Part shown: piece after piece, positions 1-13,037 of the stretch
How positions within the stretch are numbered: the stretch's first letter is position 1
How the letters are laid out: each line of letters begins with the position of its first letter
Source of the DNA: Brugia malayi
Taxonomy: Eukaryota; Nematoda; Chromadorea; Rhabditida; Onchocercidae
Reading direction: 5' to 3'
NCBI RefSeq assembly: GCF_000002995.4
Contig: NW_025062479.1
Location: 4,866,221 to 4,930,220, forward strand
DNA length: 64,000 nt
Notes under the pieces: generated by a model
What the model was told of the DNA's origin: nothing
The model's input: the letters and a program-made list of their open reading frames with translations, nothing else
Databases searched by the model: none
Program-made: the position numbers and the translations under genes

Positions 1-632
1 CTTAGTGATATTAATGACGATGTTTTGAACAATGCGCAACTTTCTGAAACGGTTAGCACACAAGTAAACTTTATTATCATGTAAATATATGAGTGTAATA
101 GTTGTTATCACTAACTTTTCATGGTTCGCATAAACTTATTTCATTACAGCCAAACATGCCAACACTGGCGCGTGTAATCCTGGATAGGCGACCAAATGTG
201 TACGATACGGAAGCGTTGCGTTTGAAGGTTCCTTTTTTTCTAAAATTTGACATCTTTGTCGGAAAGTTGATTGAACGAAGTAGTCTAACGATTAGAATAA
301 AGTGTGTTTCTTGATTACTTTTTTCATTGCTGTTCTTGGTGTTCGCACAACCACTGATAGCCTCTTTGGGCAGTATTCCGGACATCTTCCTTGCAGTAAG
401 TTTCATTTTCCTTGTTAAGAATAAAGTATGCTCCTTGATTACTTTTCATTGCATTATGCATTGTAATTTCAAATGGTCTTCGTTATAGAAAGGTGATTTG
501 CTGAAAGTAACCAAGTTACATCCGTCCGGCATTTGCGAAGGAATCTTGAATGGTAAGAAAGGTACTTTCCCGTTTACATATGTGGAATTTGTGGGCGACA
601 CAGATACAGCAGCAACACCTACTCCCGTATAG
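1..632 (+). CDS. ced-2: CRK/CED-2 SH2-SH3 adaptor, C-terminal part (partial)
   Basis: Three in-phase exons are visible: 1-63, 150-227 and 489-632 (stop 630-632). They join without shift to give the last 94 residues; the 5' part lies outside the window. The joined product reads ARVILDRRPNVYDTEALRL, then GDLLKVTKLHPSGICEG and NGKKGTFPFTYVEF, the pattern of the C-terminal SH3 domain of vertebrate CRK/CRKL (ARVI..R.PN.YD..AL, NGK.G.FPFT.V). CRK adaptors link phosphotyrosine proteins to DOCK-type Rac activators; in C. elegans CED-2 acts in corpse engulfment and cell migration. The SH2 and first SH3 domains cannot be seen here. An acidic/polar linker (residues from 1-63) precedes the SH3 domain. 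The protein ends with a short Thr/Pro tail. The CRK call is firm; the symbol ced-2 is by orthology. Confidence 0.86.
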
Positions 633-3603
633 CAGACAGTTTTTTCTTCATTTCATTTTTTTTTTTCTTGTAATTATTTGCGGTTTTTTGCTTTTCAGTA
701 TTTTATACTTTCTCTGGGTTTTCTTCATTGTTTTCAAACGATTTTTAATGGATTTACCATCTGATTTGTATGTTATGTATAACATATATGGTAATGAAAA
801 ATTTGGTAGCTCTCTGTATTTCTACTTCTCAATCTTTATCTGATTGCTTTTCTTACATTTATTATGACTTATGGTGCATAAAACACAACTAACGTGTATT
901 CTAATTTTTATAAATAGAGCCGGATAGTATGGCTTCTAATAATGGACACTTGGTTTTATTTGTCACTTAAAATGTACTTGCAGGAAAAGTATGAATTAGA
1001 TTATTTTTTGTAACATTATATTACATCATGGAAAGGTTAAGAATAAAATAGGAGTGCAAAGTCTGTTAGCATGTTAGTGCAGACATAGTGATAATCAAAC
1101 ATTTTTAATCAAGTTGATTCTGAAGTCACATTTCATCCTGTCTAGCACGCATAGCTTGCTTCATATTACTGCAGAGCAAGAAGGGAAGGGAACAGCATGT
1201 TGGAAATAAATACTTTGTGAATTCGTTGATGCTTATTATTTTGTGTACTAAATCTAGAATTTCAACTTCATTTTTTGGATGCTGACCTACTATCTTATGA
1301 ACTTTCCTCATGTTACAGCAGACTGAGGAGTATAGCAATACTGTCATTTGTAAACACTGTTTTATGACAGTATTGTGACGATGTAAATTAAAAATAACTT
1401 TGAATTACGTATGATAAGTGTCGTAATTATTTTCAATCTTGTTTATATGGTGTGGCAATAGATTTGTAATTCAATAGGTAGAAGTCTAGATTTGCTGGAG
1501 TGCAGTATTCCTACTTATCTTTTCAAACCGCGCTGGTGATGCTCTGTGAGCTACTTTGTTGTTGTGAACAGTTTTTAGCCCCGTAGCAAAGGATGGTTTT
1601 CCGCATAGGGGGCTGACTGACTGCCATTGTGGATTGTTAGGAAGTGTGCGTGGAAATTGAAATTGGTGTATTTGGAATCAGTTGGTATTTTCGAACTAAT
1701 ATGCCATAATCCTAAGAAGTTGCTGCTTAAAATTTTTATATTTTGTGATCAGTTATATCAATTTTTGAACGAAATGGTCATCCTTCAAGCCTGATATTGG
1801 ATTTAGACCACTAAGTCGTTCTCCAACATGTTCGATTATGAGATGAATATATGGGTAGGATATGGTCGTCTCAAATTCGCTACTCGTCGGAATACCATAG
1901 GTTTGTCGGGAATATCCTCATTACTGGAAGTGCTGATTAATTGCTGACATGCACGTCGCCATCTAGTAACTGCTGGATGTAATGCTGCAACACACAAAAC
2001 TGATAAATGGTTTAAATAGAGTGGTAGGAGTTGAGTGAGGTTTGTTGTCTGGCTGTATGCCAGGAGGTGTCTTGATACGCGTTACGGGCGCGTTGCGTGT
2101 GTATATGTTAACAAATTTTAGATTAATTAAAGGTGATCTGGTTATCATCCAGGCTTGTCTTCATCACTACAGTAGTTGCAATTGTTTTTCGTATTTTATA
2201 TGCCATAGTTTACTTGTGCTCAAATAGTCAAGTGTGCTATGAAGTGCGCAGTGGTGTGATCGTCAGACCCTTTACTAGTATTTCTTGATAATTCGGTGTT
2301 TTACACAGCTTGATCATTTTACAGTTGTTGCTTTCCTTTAGCTCGTACCCAGTTCTCTCTCCTGCTTATTTTGTTCTATAAAACAAAATAGGAATAAATT
2401 CCTAATATAGCGTATGGCATGTGTGAAATGCTGGATCGTGAATTTCTTGATGCACTATTCAGGATATATAATTTTGTGCACTTGTTAATTGAATACTGTC
2501 TATTTTAAATGGACTGTCTTCATAACACTGATCGAAGTACTGAAGTATATCACTGTGAAATATAAATTGTTGGGTTGCTGTTTTGCTTTTATGATCTGTA
2601 ATCTAGGAAAATACGTAAGTTCTGCGTTGAAACTGTCATTTAAGTGCTTACCTTGTATGTTGTCTTCAACAAAACTGTAGGTGCATTTTTTTTATTGCAA
2701 TGTCGAAATCTTCATGCTTAAAAACTTCCGATTTACATCGAAAGTAATGGGAATCTACGTATCCCAAGATTTGTGAAGTAAGATGAGTATAATTTTTGCA
2801 AATCTTGTTAAAGGAAGTTCTGTGTTTTGAGGCGGTGAGTAGGAACTTGTTAAATTATTTCAAAATCGTCTTGACGAATAAAAATCTCATGCAGTTTGGT
2901 GTTTGTTGGCTGGGCGAAAGCGATGGGAGGACAAGTAGCAAAAGGGACATAAATAATGTGGTAGCGAAGGATCAATTTGAGCATTTTTCTTTTTTAGGTT
3001 TTTTCTATAATGAATTTAGCAAGTGGGAATTAAGAATAAGCATGTGCTTTTTTTGACCTCTGCGCCGAAATGTTTGATAGCATCCACATATTGTGAGCGA
3101 AAGCTAATGTTAACATCTCCCGCAATTGGATTCTGGTTGGAGGCGTTACTGAAACTGTAATTTTCCTCCTGCCTCAGTGGTCCGTCTTGCCCTTATTGCT
3201 TTCTGGTAAATATCTCCGTATTAAGCACGATGCTTGCTTGTTTTTTATGGCTGTGTTTTTTAAATATATTGCTCACACCATTACTTTAATTAGGCAAAAT
3301 CGCCTACAAAACAAACAGCAGCTAACATTGACCTCTCTGATTTTGAGGAGAATTGTTAGTATCTTGTTTTATTGAGCAGATTTTTTCATTTCTAAACTAT
3401 AATGAGTTATGTACAGTGGCGGATAGTTTTTAGGATGTTTCAGTTTCAGTGCAAGCAAAATAGATCTGAAAATACTCTTATAGTCCGGTTCATTTTTCAG
3501 GAACTCACGTTACTTGAATTTCCGATGACGTGACTTTTTCCGCTTCGTTGGATCATTGTGGAAAATTAATTTTAATACTGTTGTTAATGCTCATTTTCTT
3601 TAG
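633..3603. other. Intergenic region, no gene seen
   Basis: About 3 kb between the CRK stop and the BICRA-like 5' leader. Open frames here are short, AT-rich and match no family I know. It holds a 12-bp perfect stem at 1336-1347/1364-1375. A plausible 3' splice acceptor (TTTCTTTAG) ends at 3603, just before the next gene's leader, and could be a spliced-leader or cis-splice site. The rest should hold the CRK 3' UTR and the next promoter. Confidence 0.5.
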
Positions 3604-3608
3604 TGAAA

Positions 3609-3647
3609 ATGTGTGAAGAAGAGAGTGATTCCTTACGCTATTCATAG
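3609..3647 (+). promoter_or_regulatory. Upstream ORF in the 5' leader of the BICRA-like gene
   Basis: If the mature 5' end is made at the acceptor ending at 3603, the first ATG in the leader is at 3609. It opens a 12-codon frame (MCEEESDSLRYS) closed by TAG at 3645-3647, five bases before the first of the tandem ATGs at 3652/3655 used for the main protein. Such a uORF could lower or condition translation. It depends on the 5' end, which the sequence alone does not settle. Confidence 0.35.
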
Positions 3648-3651
3648 GAAT

Positions 3652-6600
3652 ATGATGTCTTCGAGCGGGTTTCGTCCTTTTGATGATCTTTCCGAGTAAG
3701 TTGTTTCCCCATAATTATCGAAATTTTTGATTTCTCATTCAGCGTATTTCTGTCGAGATGCCCATCTTTAAAGTAGTTGCTAATAGTTTTAATTGTGTGA
3801 TGAAGCACTAAAATTCGAAGTGTTTTTTATTCTAAAATATCAAGAGTTTGATCTATTGCATGTTTTTTATGAGATTAATATATATATATATATATATTAA
3901 TAGACTTGTAATAAACTTTATCTAATACCTTGCCAGTATATCTTTGTTTGTTATATATCTACTTTATATCTAAGTATCGTAGATAAAGCTTATTATATCT
4001 AGAACAGTCTTCATAGTTTCGCATACGTTCTTGATGTTAAAATTAAGTGGCTTGTGTAGATACAGCTCTTACAGTAAGCAACATTCATTTTGCAGGCATT
4101 ATGAAGATGAATGGCTACAGTTGGGTCTAGAAGATGAAACTTTGAAATGTAGTAGTCCTCCTGCAACTGGAACTGTCGATTTTGGTCTTACTGTATCGAC
4201 GAGATCCTGTCCATCGCCACTGAGCCATATCCCCACTCGCGAACCTTACCCTTCCGAGCCTCCACCCAAACTGTCCCCAATATCTGCGGAGCAACAGACT
4301 TTCATCACTTTAAGCAATAGTCGTATTCCTTCAGTACCTCCTGGGCCTTCGCAGTCTATTTTGCAACCTGCACCACAAGTCCAGTCATCCGAGCTAACCA
4401 GTGTCGAATATGAACTAAATCCTGATTTGAGCGTCCTATCGATACCCTCCAGTTCTCCACTTCTGGTTACTAAACCAACGGAATTGCAGTTTACCCAGCC
4501 CTCTGTTTCAGGTCTCCATCAAAATGGAGATTTTGCATCGTTTGTACAACTCGAACAAAGGGAAAAAAGTATGCACTTGGCTTATGATTTAAGGAGGAAC
4601 TGAATTTTTTTCTAATGCACTAGTATTTTTTCTGTACTAATCTGGATCACACAGATCTCGACTTAATTGATCAGTTCATGGAGTTTTGTTTTTTAACATC
4701 GATTTTCATCTTAATGCATGTTTAGGAACAGTTATTCAACCTCAACAGCATCCTCCCGGATGTGTGCAAGCTGTTAATGGACAGTGGTTTGTACAGGCTC
4801 AAGTGCAACAAGTTCAGACTAGTGCAGGAACAGTTATAGCTGTAGTGCCAAATTTTTGTCGATCACAGGCGCAACCAGCAGGAACCAGTCAAAACCTGTC
4901 GCAAGCGCAAGTTTCGCAGTCGCAGTTGATTGCACACCCCATAGGAAATGGACAGGCTGTTAACAATGCTCAACCTACTACAGTCGCTACACAACATGTG
5001 ATGCAGAATCATTCGCACCATCAGATCCAGCAGCAGCAGCAACCACAACAAATCGTACATGCTGCCCGCATGCCCCGTTCACTTACCGTGGGCGTTGCAT
5101 CCGGTGCGCCACAACAGAGCCACTCTGTTATGCAGCATTTATTATCACAACCAGCTATTTCTCGTTCGCAAGTTGTAAGTTTTTACAAAGAGAAAAATAG
5201 TTTTTTTTTTTCAGTTAATTTAGCTGTTCATTCTGGAAAAGATAAACTAGGTTAGTTCTTAGAGAACGTCACTAGTCCCTTTCAACTCTTCGGCCGAATC
5301 TTGGATGCAGCTGCGCATATACCAAAATATTACGTTGAATAATCCATCATTTCTTGTAGCGTAGCGCCTAATTATTCTAAACTCTGCCCGATCGCATGTA
5401 ATATATGTAGCGATAGTAATGAAGGTGGTATACATTTTTTATTGTTTAAGCAGACAACAGTTCAACCAGTGACTTCAGTTCCACCAACCACCAAAAAACA
5501 ACGGAATTCTCAACCTCGAAATGGACGCAGAAAGGTCTTTAAACTTTTAACTGTTCACTATTTTGTATTATAACAGTGTAATTTCCTTCATAATACTTTC
5601 CTCTAATATTTTTCGATAAGGAAGAACCTAGGATCCTGTTTTATTTTCACAGTACTTTATTTGTTGCATATTTATGTGAATAATCTATTTCATTTTCTAG
5701 AATAATAGTCAGGGTGGCACTCTGGGATCTGTTTTGATAAAAGCAAACAAACTTGCTGCTGCAGCATCAACTGATGCATCCATAAATCAGTTGTTGCCTC
5801 CATCGCATGGGATTGAAATGAGGTTGAGTGTACAGAACAGCGAACAAGTGGCTAATCTTTCTAAGGAAATATCGCGCTTGCAAAATCTTGTAAGTTTTCT
5901 AGTTTTATATACTATAGTTTTAGATTCTAAGCTTTATGCATTTCAGTCGTGTGTGATCCACTTCTCTGGCATTGAAATTTTTGTTATGCTTGCAGGTTGT
6001 CATTTAATAAAGCAGTCAGTGATGAGTCGAAGTTAAATTCTCCATCCTTCATATAATAACATTTTAAATCTTGGAGATATGTCTGTTTAGTGTGAATTAC
6101 TTTCAGCAAACTGCATATAATGTTGATCATTCAGCAGAAATAAAGGAGCTTGAAAATAAGCGAGCACAGATATTTTTTGAAGCCCTTGCGCAGCAGCATA
6201 AGTATGTTATTCTATAATTCACTTAGACTCGATGCATTTTTAATTTCTCTTTTTTGTCTATTTTTTCTCATGTTTTCTACTTGCTTTTTTCCTTTCCTTT
6301 TTTTTTTTTTTTTTTTGTACCTTATTTATCTACCTATTTGCATTTAAGGGATAAGGATTTGTTGTCGGCAGTAAATCCCAAACCGATGACTTTGACAGCA
6401 CACACCAGACAAAGGAATCATAATAGGAGTAATCACAATAGTGGACAAGCATCTGTAGTGGTGCATCAAGTACAGCCTTCTACAAGCTACGAGCAGCAAC
6501 AGCAACCAACTCATAGGCAACAACAACAGCAACCGAATTATGAAGTAGCAACACCGGCAAAAGTTCCGATTTCTTACCACAGTTCATATCAAATTTCGAC

Positions 6601-9600
6601 TCACTATACTCCGGTTCATGAAACCCTCCAGAGCAGTCAGTTCAATGTTCGCAATAACAGTCAAATTCACCAGGTATGAAGGGTTTTCAGTATTAACCTC
6701 ATGATTCTATTCAGTGCAAAATTTGAATTTAGTATTTAAAATTTAATCTCCATTGACTACTTTTTGATGACTGATGCTGCTATTACTTTTGAGGTGTCGA
6801 CAACGCAGTATAGATCATACCGAGCGGCCGTCAACCAACCATCAGTGCAGCAGAATCAAGTACGGGAAAATTATATGCACACAGTGCCAAATACTGTACC
6901 CCAAGCTGTTATTTTGCAACCTGAACAACATCGCTCCCATCGTGTAGTTCGTGAGGTACCCTGTGAACCACTCCCTCCGCCGGTGCCATTATTTCCGCCA
7001 CCAACTCTTAGATCGTCTGCTGAAACCGCGGCGTGTATTGCGAAGAAGAAAGTTGAAAGAACTAAAAGGTTTGTGATAGATGGCCTCTATTATCCTCTTT
7101 GATTTTGACGTCTTTTACGAAATTCGGTAAGTCTACGGGAAACTGTGACCAAAATATACAAATTGCTTGGATTCTTGTTTACTAGTGTTTATACTATCTC
7201 ATCCACAATTTCAGGATCAACGATTACTTTTTATCACTCCATAATTCTGTGGAACATCCAGACGTGTCATCGCCTTTCCATGATCTCTCAGATGTGCTTC
7301 AACGCCTTCTTCCCTTCCATGTCTATTCAGAACCTGATTTCAATTCAGAAATTATAGACACTTGTACGTTTCTAATGATGAGAGTTTTCTCTTTCTTTTT
7401 TTTTACCAAAATAAAGAACATGTACTTTCTCGCTTAACTTCAAACTGTTTTAATTTCATAAAGCAATTTCAGTTGATTACCACTGCCTACGACATTTTGT
7501 GCATTTAAACAGCAGAAGACATATTATCGAGCAACGGATGCGATCTCTACTGTGTAAAGAAGCCATGGTTTGTTAATTTTCTTAAAACTAATACTTTAGT
7601 CGCTGGTGTACCAGTTGGGAAGTTGTAGTTTTCTCAGTCTTTCATTCAAGTTAAGAAAACAGTCAGTTAATCATCTGTCATTTGATGAAAAATACGTTGT
7701 TTTAGGCGCAAAGATTAATTTTTTTAAAGTTTAATGTGATGTACGTTCTGGAGTTTTTCTCTCTACAGTGACGAGTAGAACATTCATCAGAAGAATAACA
7801 ATAAAAGATGGAATTTGAAGAGTCAGGTTAATCCAAGTTCGAGAAATTATGAATTTAATGAATGAAGTTCCTTATTAATTTTCAAATCATGAAACGTTCT
7901 GTTTGTTGCTCGAAAAGCTCGAAAAGGAAAATTGGATAAATGATTTTCTTATAATATTTTCAGGAGGGATACACTAAAGCGGATGAGTGCCTTTTACTTT
8001 CACTTGATACCGAACATGAACGTCGTCTGTTGCATGATGAAAAGCGAATGGCAGTTGTCTGTGGCAGAGGTAGAAAAAAATGTCACAAAATTAATGAAGT
8101 TGGGGTGTGGGATTTCATTTGTTACATCAAGGGTTTTGGGCTGAATATCTGAACTGTTAAAATCTCTTTTATAGAAGAATTCGTTGCAAAATCTACAATA
8201 TGCAATCGTATGAATGGCATGGATGTAGAAGAATATCGAAAGGAATTAGTACCGAAAACTATTCCGAAATTACACTTTGATTATCACACGTTCTCGGAGA
8301 GCGAAATTGCTGCTCGTATTGTTAGTCCATTCACAGCGTCTGATAACGAAGATTCTCCAGTTTCAAAATCCACAGGTTCTGACGACGAAGAAAGGATGCT
8401 TTCTGATGTAACTGAAGAGATGCTGATTTTTGAAGAGACTGCAACAATAACCAATATAGAAAGAGATGCAAATGATCACGATATAAAAGGAAATGTTATC
8501 ACAATAAATGGAGAGGTTAATTCTTAACTCGTGACAAATATAGAATATCTTTCGAGGAGTTGGTCAAGTATTTACTGTTCAAAGCTTGTTAATTTTATGT
8601 TTTCATTGCTGCAACTATTAAGTAGCAGTAGAGAGTAAATAGTAACATATATTTCCAGAAAAACTTGACCACAAATGACTGGGTTGACTCAAGTCCATCA
8701 CTGGATTTACCTGAAATCACCTGTTGCACTTCACGAAGGAGGAAAGATTCAGTAAGCGCACACCAGGAGTCGTATTCGCCAGTCAGTGCTGAACAAATGT
8801 TTGTTGTAAAAAGTACAGTACCTGCTATTAAATCAACTGAACAAGTGGAGGCGGTCATCGCTTTAGCACATGCAACTACACTAAAGAGACTTTCATCACC
8901 TGTCATCGCAGAGGAAAATGAGGGCATCGAAAACTGTGTTCCGATAGAAAATAGCAGTAAAATTAGTGAAGCGGAAATAGGAAGTTGTGAAAACGATAGT
9001 TCACAAGTTCTGGAACGTAAAATCGAGGTCGTTTTTTTTTTTTTTTTTTTTTTTTTTGAGCAAGTCTTTGAATCTTATAAGGAGTACTGTTTAAATTGGT
9101 AATGCGTGATGTCTATATCATCTTTCGAAGAATTATTCAGAGTAAAGTGTTCTGAGTGTCATTTGGAAAGCTACTGTTAAAGCAGAATGATTTTCGTGAA
9201 CAAGGAGCACTTTGAATGTAAAGTAATTGTTTAGGGTGAAAATTTTGAGAGACCTCCAATTCGAATAAAAATCGCATTAACTGATGTCAGTTTGAAAAAC
9301 TGTATGAACAAAAGCAGCAATAAGAAGAATAAAGAAAAGAAGAAGAAGAAGAAGAAGAAGAGGAAGCACTGTGATCCCATGAAGACTGATAGTGGAGCGG
9401 TTTGTAAAAGCTTTGCTTTTTCATTTTTCTTTAGTTCAGTTTTCACAGGTAATTTGAAATTAATGACTTTACGACAATTTAGTTTCTACATTCAGGTAAA
9501 TGGTTTACTGCCGAGTTGTTCGGGCTTGGATGATACGAGATCGGATGATGCTGCTTTGCATCGTGATGACACATCTCATCCACGCATTCTTATGCGTATA

Positions 9601-11203
9601 ACGCGTAGAAATAATATTGTGTCAGTGACAGATCCGCGAACGAATCATATATCTCTACATATAACACCAAAAAGTAGTGACAACTTTGCTGTGTCTTGGC
9701 CTTTTTAATATCCAGGAGATCTTTTACCAGTTTTAGATAAGGTTTCTGTTTTTTTACCCGAAATTTAAGGTGGTGTTGATGAAGAACGAGAGCCCCCTCT
9801 GAAGGTTCCGAAATTGAAAATTCGGTTTGGTCGAAATAGAGAAGAGCATGTGGTTGATTCCGAACGACCAACAGTGGACCAGATATCGAATGGTGCACCG
9901 CACGAGATGGATAAATTACAAATAGGATTTGGAAAGGGCGATGTTGACCGTCTTAACCGACACAAACGAACGGCAGGAGTGGATTATAACCGAAAAATGA
10001 CTATTATTATTCCAAAATCTGTGATTAAAAATTCCTATGTGTCATCTTGTAACTCCGACAACTCGATCTCAGCAGCTGTCAGTTCTAACGCACAATTCTC
10101 ACCTAATTCAGGTAAATTCCTTTTTTTTTTTTTTTTTTAAGTAATCTTGATTTATTGGGGTTTTTTTTTTTTTTTTTTTTTCAAGACTTTTTATATTTTA
10201 ATGCACAATCTTATATGTTGGTTCTCATCTGTTACGGGATCTGCTGTGAACTAAAATGCAGTATGAGCAATTCTAATTTAGAGTGTAATAGTATAGTAGT
10301 AGTAGCCTGTTTCCGAGTTTTTTATAAGTTTCAGAGGAGAGGCTTTTCCATTTGTTTGGACTATACCTTTTTAGGAAATTACAATGTAATGAATTGTTAT
10401 GCATATTTATCGATTAGAAGTCTCTGTCATGTGCAAACTGCAAAAATGTTTTATTATTGTTTATCAGCCATTTTTTCATCCTCTAATTGATACTAGCTTT
10501 TCGATTAGTTTTATTATTATTATTATCATAATTTCGAGCCATAAGTTTTTGTGAACATTTCCGAGTTATTTCTGTTACATTTGGATGTATATCTATCTTT
10601 TTCTTCCATTTATCTAGTAAGGAACTGCATCATTTAACTTGCTAGATTTTGCTGTTGGATTAACTTTTTTTAAAGCCTAAAACGATATATGTTCCTTTTT
10701 TTACCTTTTAAACAAACGCTTTTATTAGATAAATTACTGAACAAAAAGTAATAAGCATGTAAAAACGTTTTTTAATAACACACAATGATTGTAACAACAG
10801 AAGTCCGACTGTTGTATAGTCCATTCCCATTTGATATCTCTAAAATTGGTCTGGAACTAATATGAAAGGTGAGATAATTTCAGAATTATCGGACGAGGAA
10901 GAAGATGAGCAACTGCGTGCACAAGCTGATAGCGTCATCAGCCGTTTAAATGACTGGGGCACGAAAAATACTGTGACACGTCAAACTGATGCACTTTCCC
11001 GATTGGTTGCTAGTGGACCTTTGGTAACTCCGGTCCTGGATCGGCTTCTTCCGAGTGATCCATGGTTTTTTAGTATGGATGTGAAAAATCACTCAACAGT
11101 CGACTCCAATGACACTGCTCGTTCACACATGGCATGGCTTGGATCTACCGCCAGTCACTCGCATAGTTTAAAAACCACGATCAGCATCAGTAAGCCGAAT
11201 TAG
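3652..11203 (+). CDS. GLTSCR1-domain protein, BICRA/BICRAL-like (ncBAF subunit)
   Basis: Seventeen in-phase exons: 3652-3695, 4096-4568, 4726-5174, 5454-5534, 5701-5889, 6107-6201, 6349-6673, 6794-7068, 7215-7363, 7473-7567, 7964-8069, 8175-8515, 8659-9027, 9235-9399, 9496-9673, 9770-10111 and 10884-11203, giving about 1331 residues. Exon 8 may start at 6809 instead. The N-terminal half is Gln/Ser/Pro-rich, with poly-Gln runs in exons 3 and 7. Residues about 620-755 match the GLTSCR1 conserved domain: SSPFHDLSDVLQRLLPFHVY, then IEQRMRSLLCKEAM and LLLSLDTEHERRLL, parallel to human TPF...LLPYHVYQ and related blocks. The C-terminal half is acidic/basic low complexity with a run of lysines in exon 14 (codons near 9336-9363). 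BICRA and BICRAL define the non-canonical BAF chromatin remodeller with BRD9, so a nuclear role is inferred. A polyadenylation signal AATAAA lies at 11289-11294. Confidence 0.85.
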
Positions 11204-11288
11204 AATTATGGTTTTTTGTCCTTTTTATGGCGTCTTCACTTTCCATTTCTACAAGGAGCGACAATTCTTTAGTTTGTTTTATTAAACT

Positions 11289-11294
11289 AATAAA
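11289..11294 (+). terminator. Putative polyadenylation signal of the BICRA-like gene
   Basis: A canonical AATAAA hexamer sits 86 bases after the stop at 11201-11203, in AT-rich sequence. The position suits cleavage and polyadenylation of the BICRA-like transcript. No RNA evidence is available. Confidence 0.4.
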
Positions 11295-13025
11295 GTATCG
11301 GGACACATTTAACTTTAAAGGATTGCTTAGTGATTCTAATTAAAACTTTGAGTTAGTCTCAAGTTTAAATTTATTAAAAAATTGTTATTCTGTCGCGAAA
11401 TAAGAAAGTGGAAACGCAAAGTCGTCTGTTTATTGTGTTTATGTTTATTTGAGCGCGGGTTTCATGTCTTTCTGCTGCTTTGTGGTGGTGTCTCTGTTGC
11501 AGTAAATAGCTACTACTGTGGTGAACAGTTTTGACTAGTTTTATACAATTTGGTTTATTTTAATATTATTGCTGTTTCGATCTGAAATAATTTGCTTCAC
11601 TATCCGAGTGGGGTGAATAGATTCAATTCGACTGCTTTTATTGAAAATAAGTATGATGAACTTTTGAGATAATCACAGTTTCAGTATATTCGTTTTGTTT
11701 TTTAATTTGTTTTTTCATTGTTAAAGAACACAGATCTGTAATCTTTTTTAATGTCCTGTGTCCATTTTTTTTTTGCACCATTTATATTTATAGCTTAGTT
11801 CTTTGCGGTCTTCCTAAAATGAATTATTTTATTCATCAAATGCCTTAAACTCAAAACATTCTCTTTATTGCTAACCGCCCCCTCTTTTCATCCTCTCCCC
11901 ATTCATTTCTGTTTCGTTGCGGTGCTTTCCTCTGTAACTTTTTGAAATATGCTGCTAAAATGTTGTTTTTACAAATATTTTGTATTGTATGAATAATATG
12001 TAATGATGTCCTATTTTGTATGGTATTATGTTGTCACTACAAATAGGATGGAATTTATTGGTTGGTTCTTTCAGTTCTAAATTTTCTTATACCTATGATA
12101 AGTTCCTTCCTACAGATTGTACAATATTTCTGTACAGGTCCAGACAGTGTACGCGTCTTATCATTTTTTTCTTCATTGTACTGGCCCCTACACAGATCCG
12201 CAAACACATACACAGTATTCTAATCTCAAACTGATCTAATTTGTCCATTTTGTCCACCTTTGAACTTGTTCGTTGTCTTTAGTTTTCATTCGAGGAGAAA
12301 CTGTATATTTTTAATATTAAGTTGTGTGTTCAAAGTAATGAGCCTGTTCAGAAATAATATGTAGATATGGAGCATAAAGCATTCCGCATATGTAAGCATA
12401 TTTTGTAGAAAAAAAAACTGTACGCGAGAAACTGTACTTTGAGATTTTAATTTCTCACATTCTTTCCCTTTATTGTTTTAATATGGGAAGTGGTGAGCCC
12501 TCCAAACAGGCCAGATTTCAACGAAGAAAGATTATGTAGAACAACACATCGTGGGTTCGGATTTGTTAGTAGGTGTTCGTGGAGCCATTAAAGAGCAACC
12601 TTTTACGAATCCCCTGAATTCGGAAAGAGCCAGTGGGAGAAACAGTAATTGGGCTCATTGAAATGCTTTTGCAACCGGTTACGTGTAGCAAATTTTAAAG
12701 TGTATCAAGTCGTTGGCAGTGGAAGTGTATGCGTCTAGTGGTAAATAAATATAAGCGTGTGTCGTATATGTCATTAGTTTGATAGTAGAGGTATGTAGCA
12801 GCGAGATTTGTGAAAGCAACTTCTTTGTAGAAATGATTATCTTAACATTTTCGGATATAATTATGGGGGGCCTGTGGGTATGATATTTCTAGAGTTTCTG
12901 GATGATTTTGACGTGGACTTTCTTCCATATCGTAGCGTCACCTAATCCATTTTCCTGTCCATAAAAATTTATTCAATTGTATATTTGTTGTACAAAAGTC
13001 ATTTGTTCTCTTATTGTTATTGCAG
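11295..13025. other. Intergenic region with a GC-richer block at about 12484-12680
   Basis: No coding exon was found. Most of it is T-rich. The segment about 12484-12680 is visibly richer in G and C than its surroundings and lacks a long open frame on either strand, so it may be a leader exon, a non-coding RNA or promoter sequence for LSM11. A splice acceptor (TTATTGCAG) ends at 13025, 12 bases before the LSM11 ATG. Confidence 0.4.
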
Positions 13026-13037
13026 GTTAGCCCTAGA

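Noticed and set aside
9292..9446. Long frames through the lysine/phenylalanine-coding purine tract extending past 9399
   Set aside because: Extension beyond the donor at 9400 is intron; the minus-strand version is only the complement of the AAG repeat.
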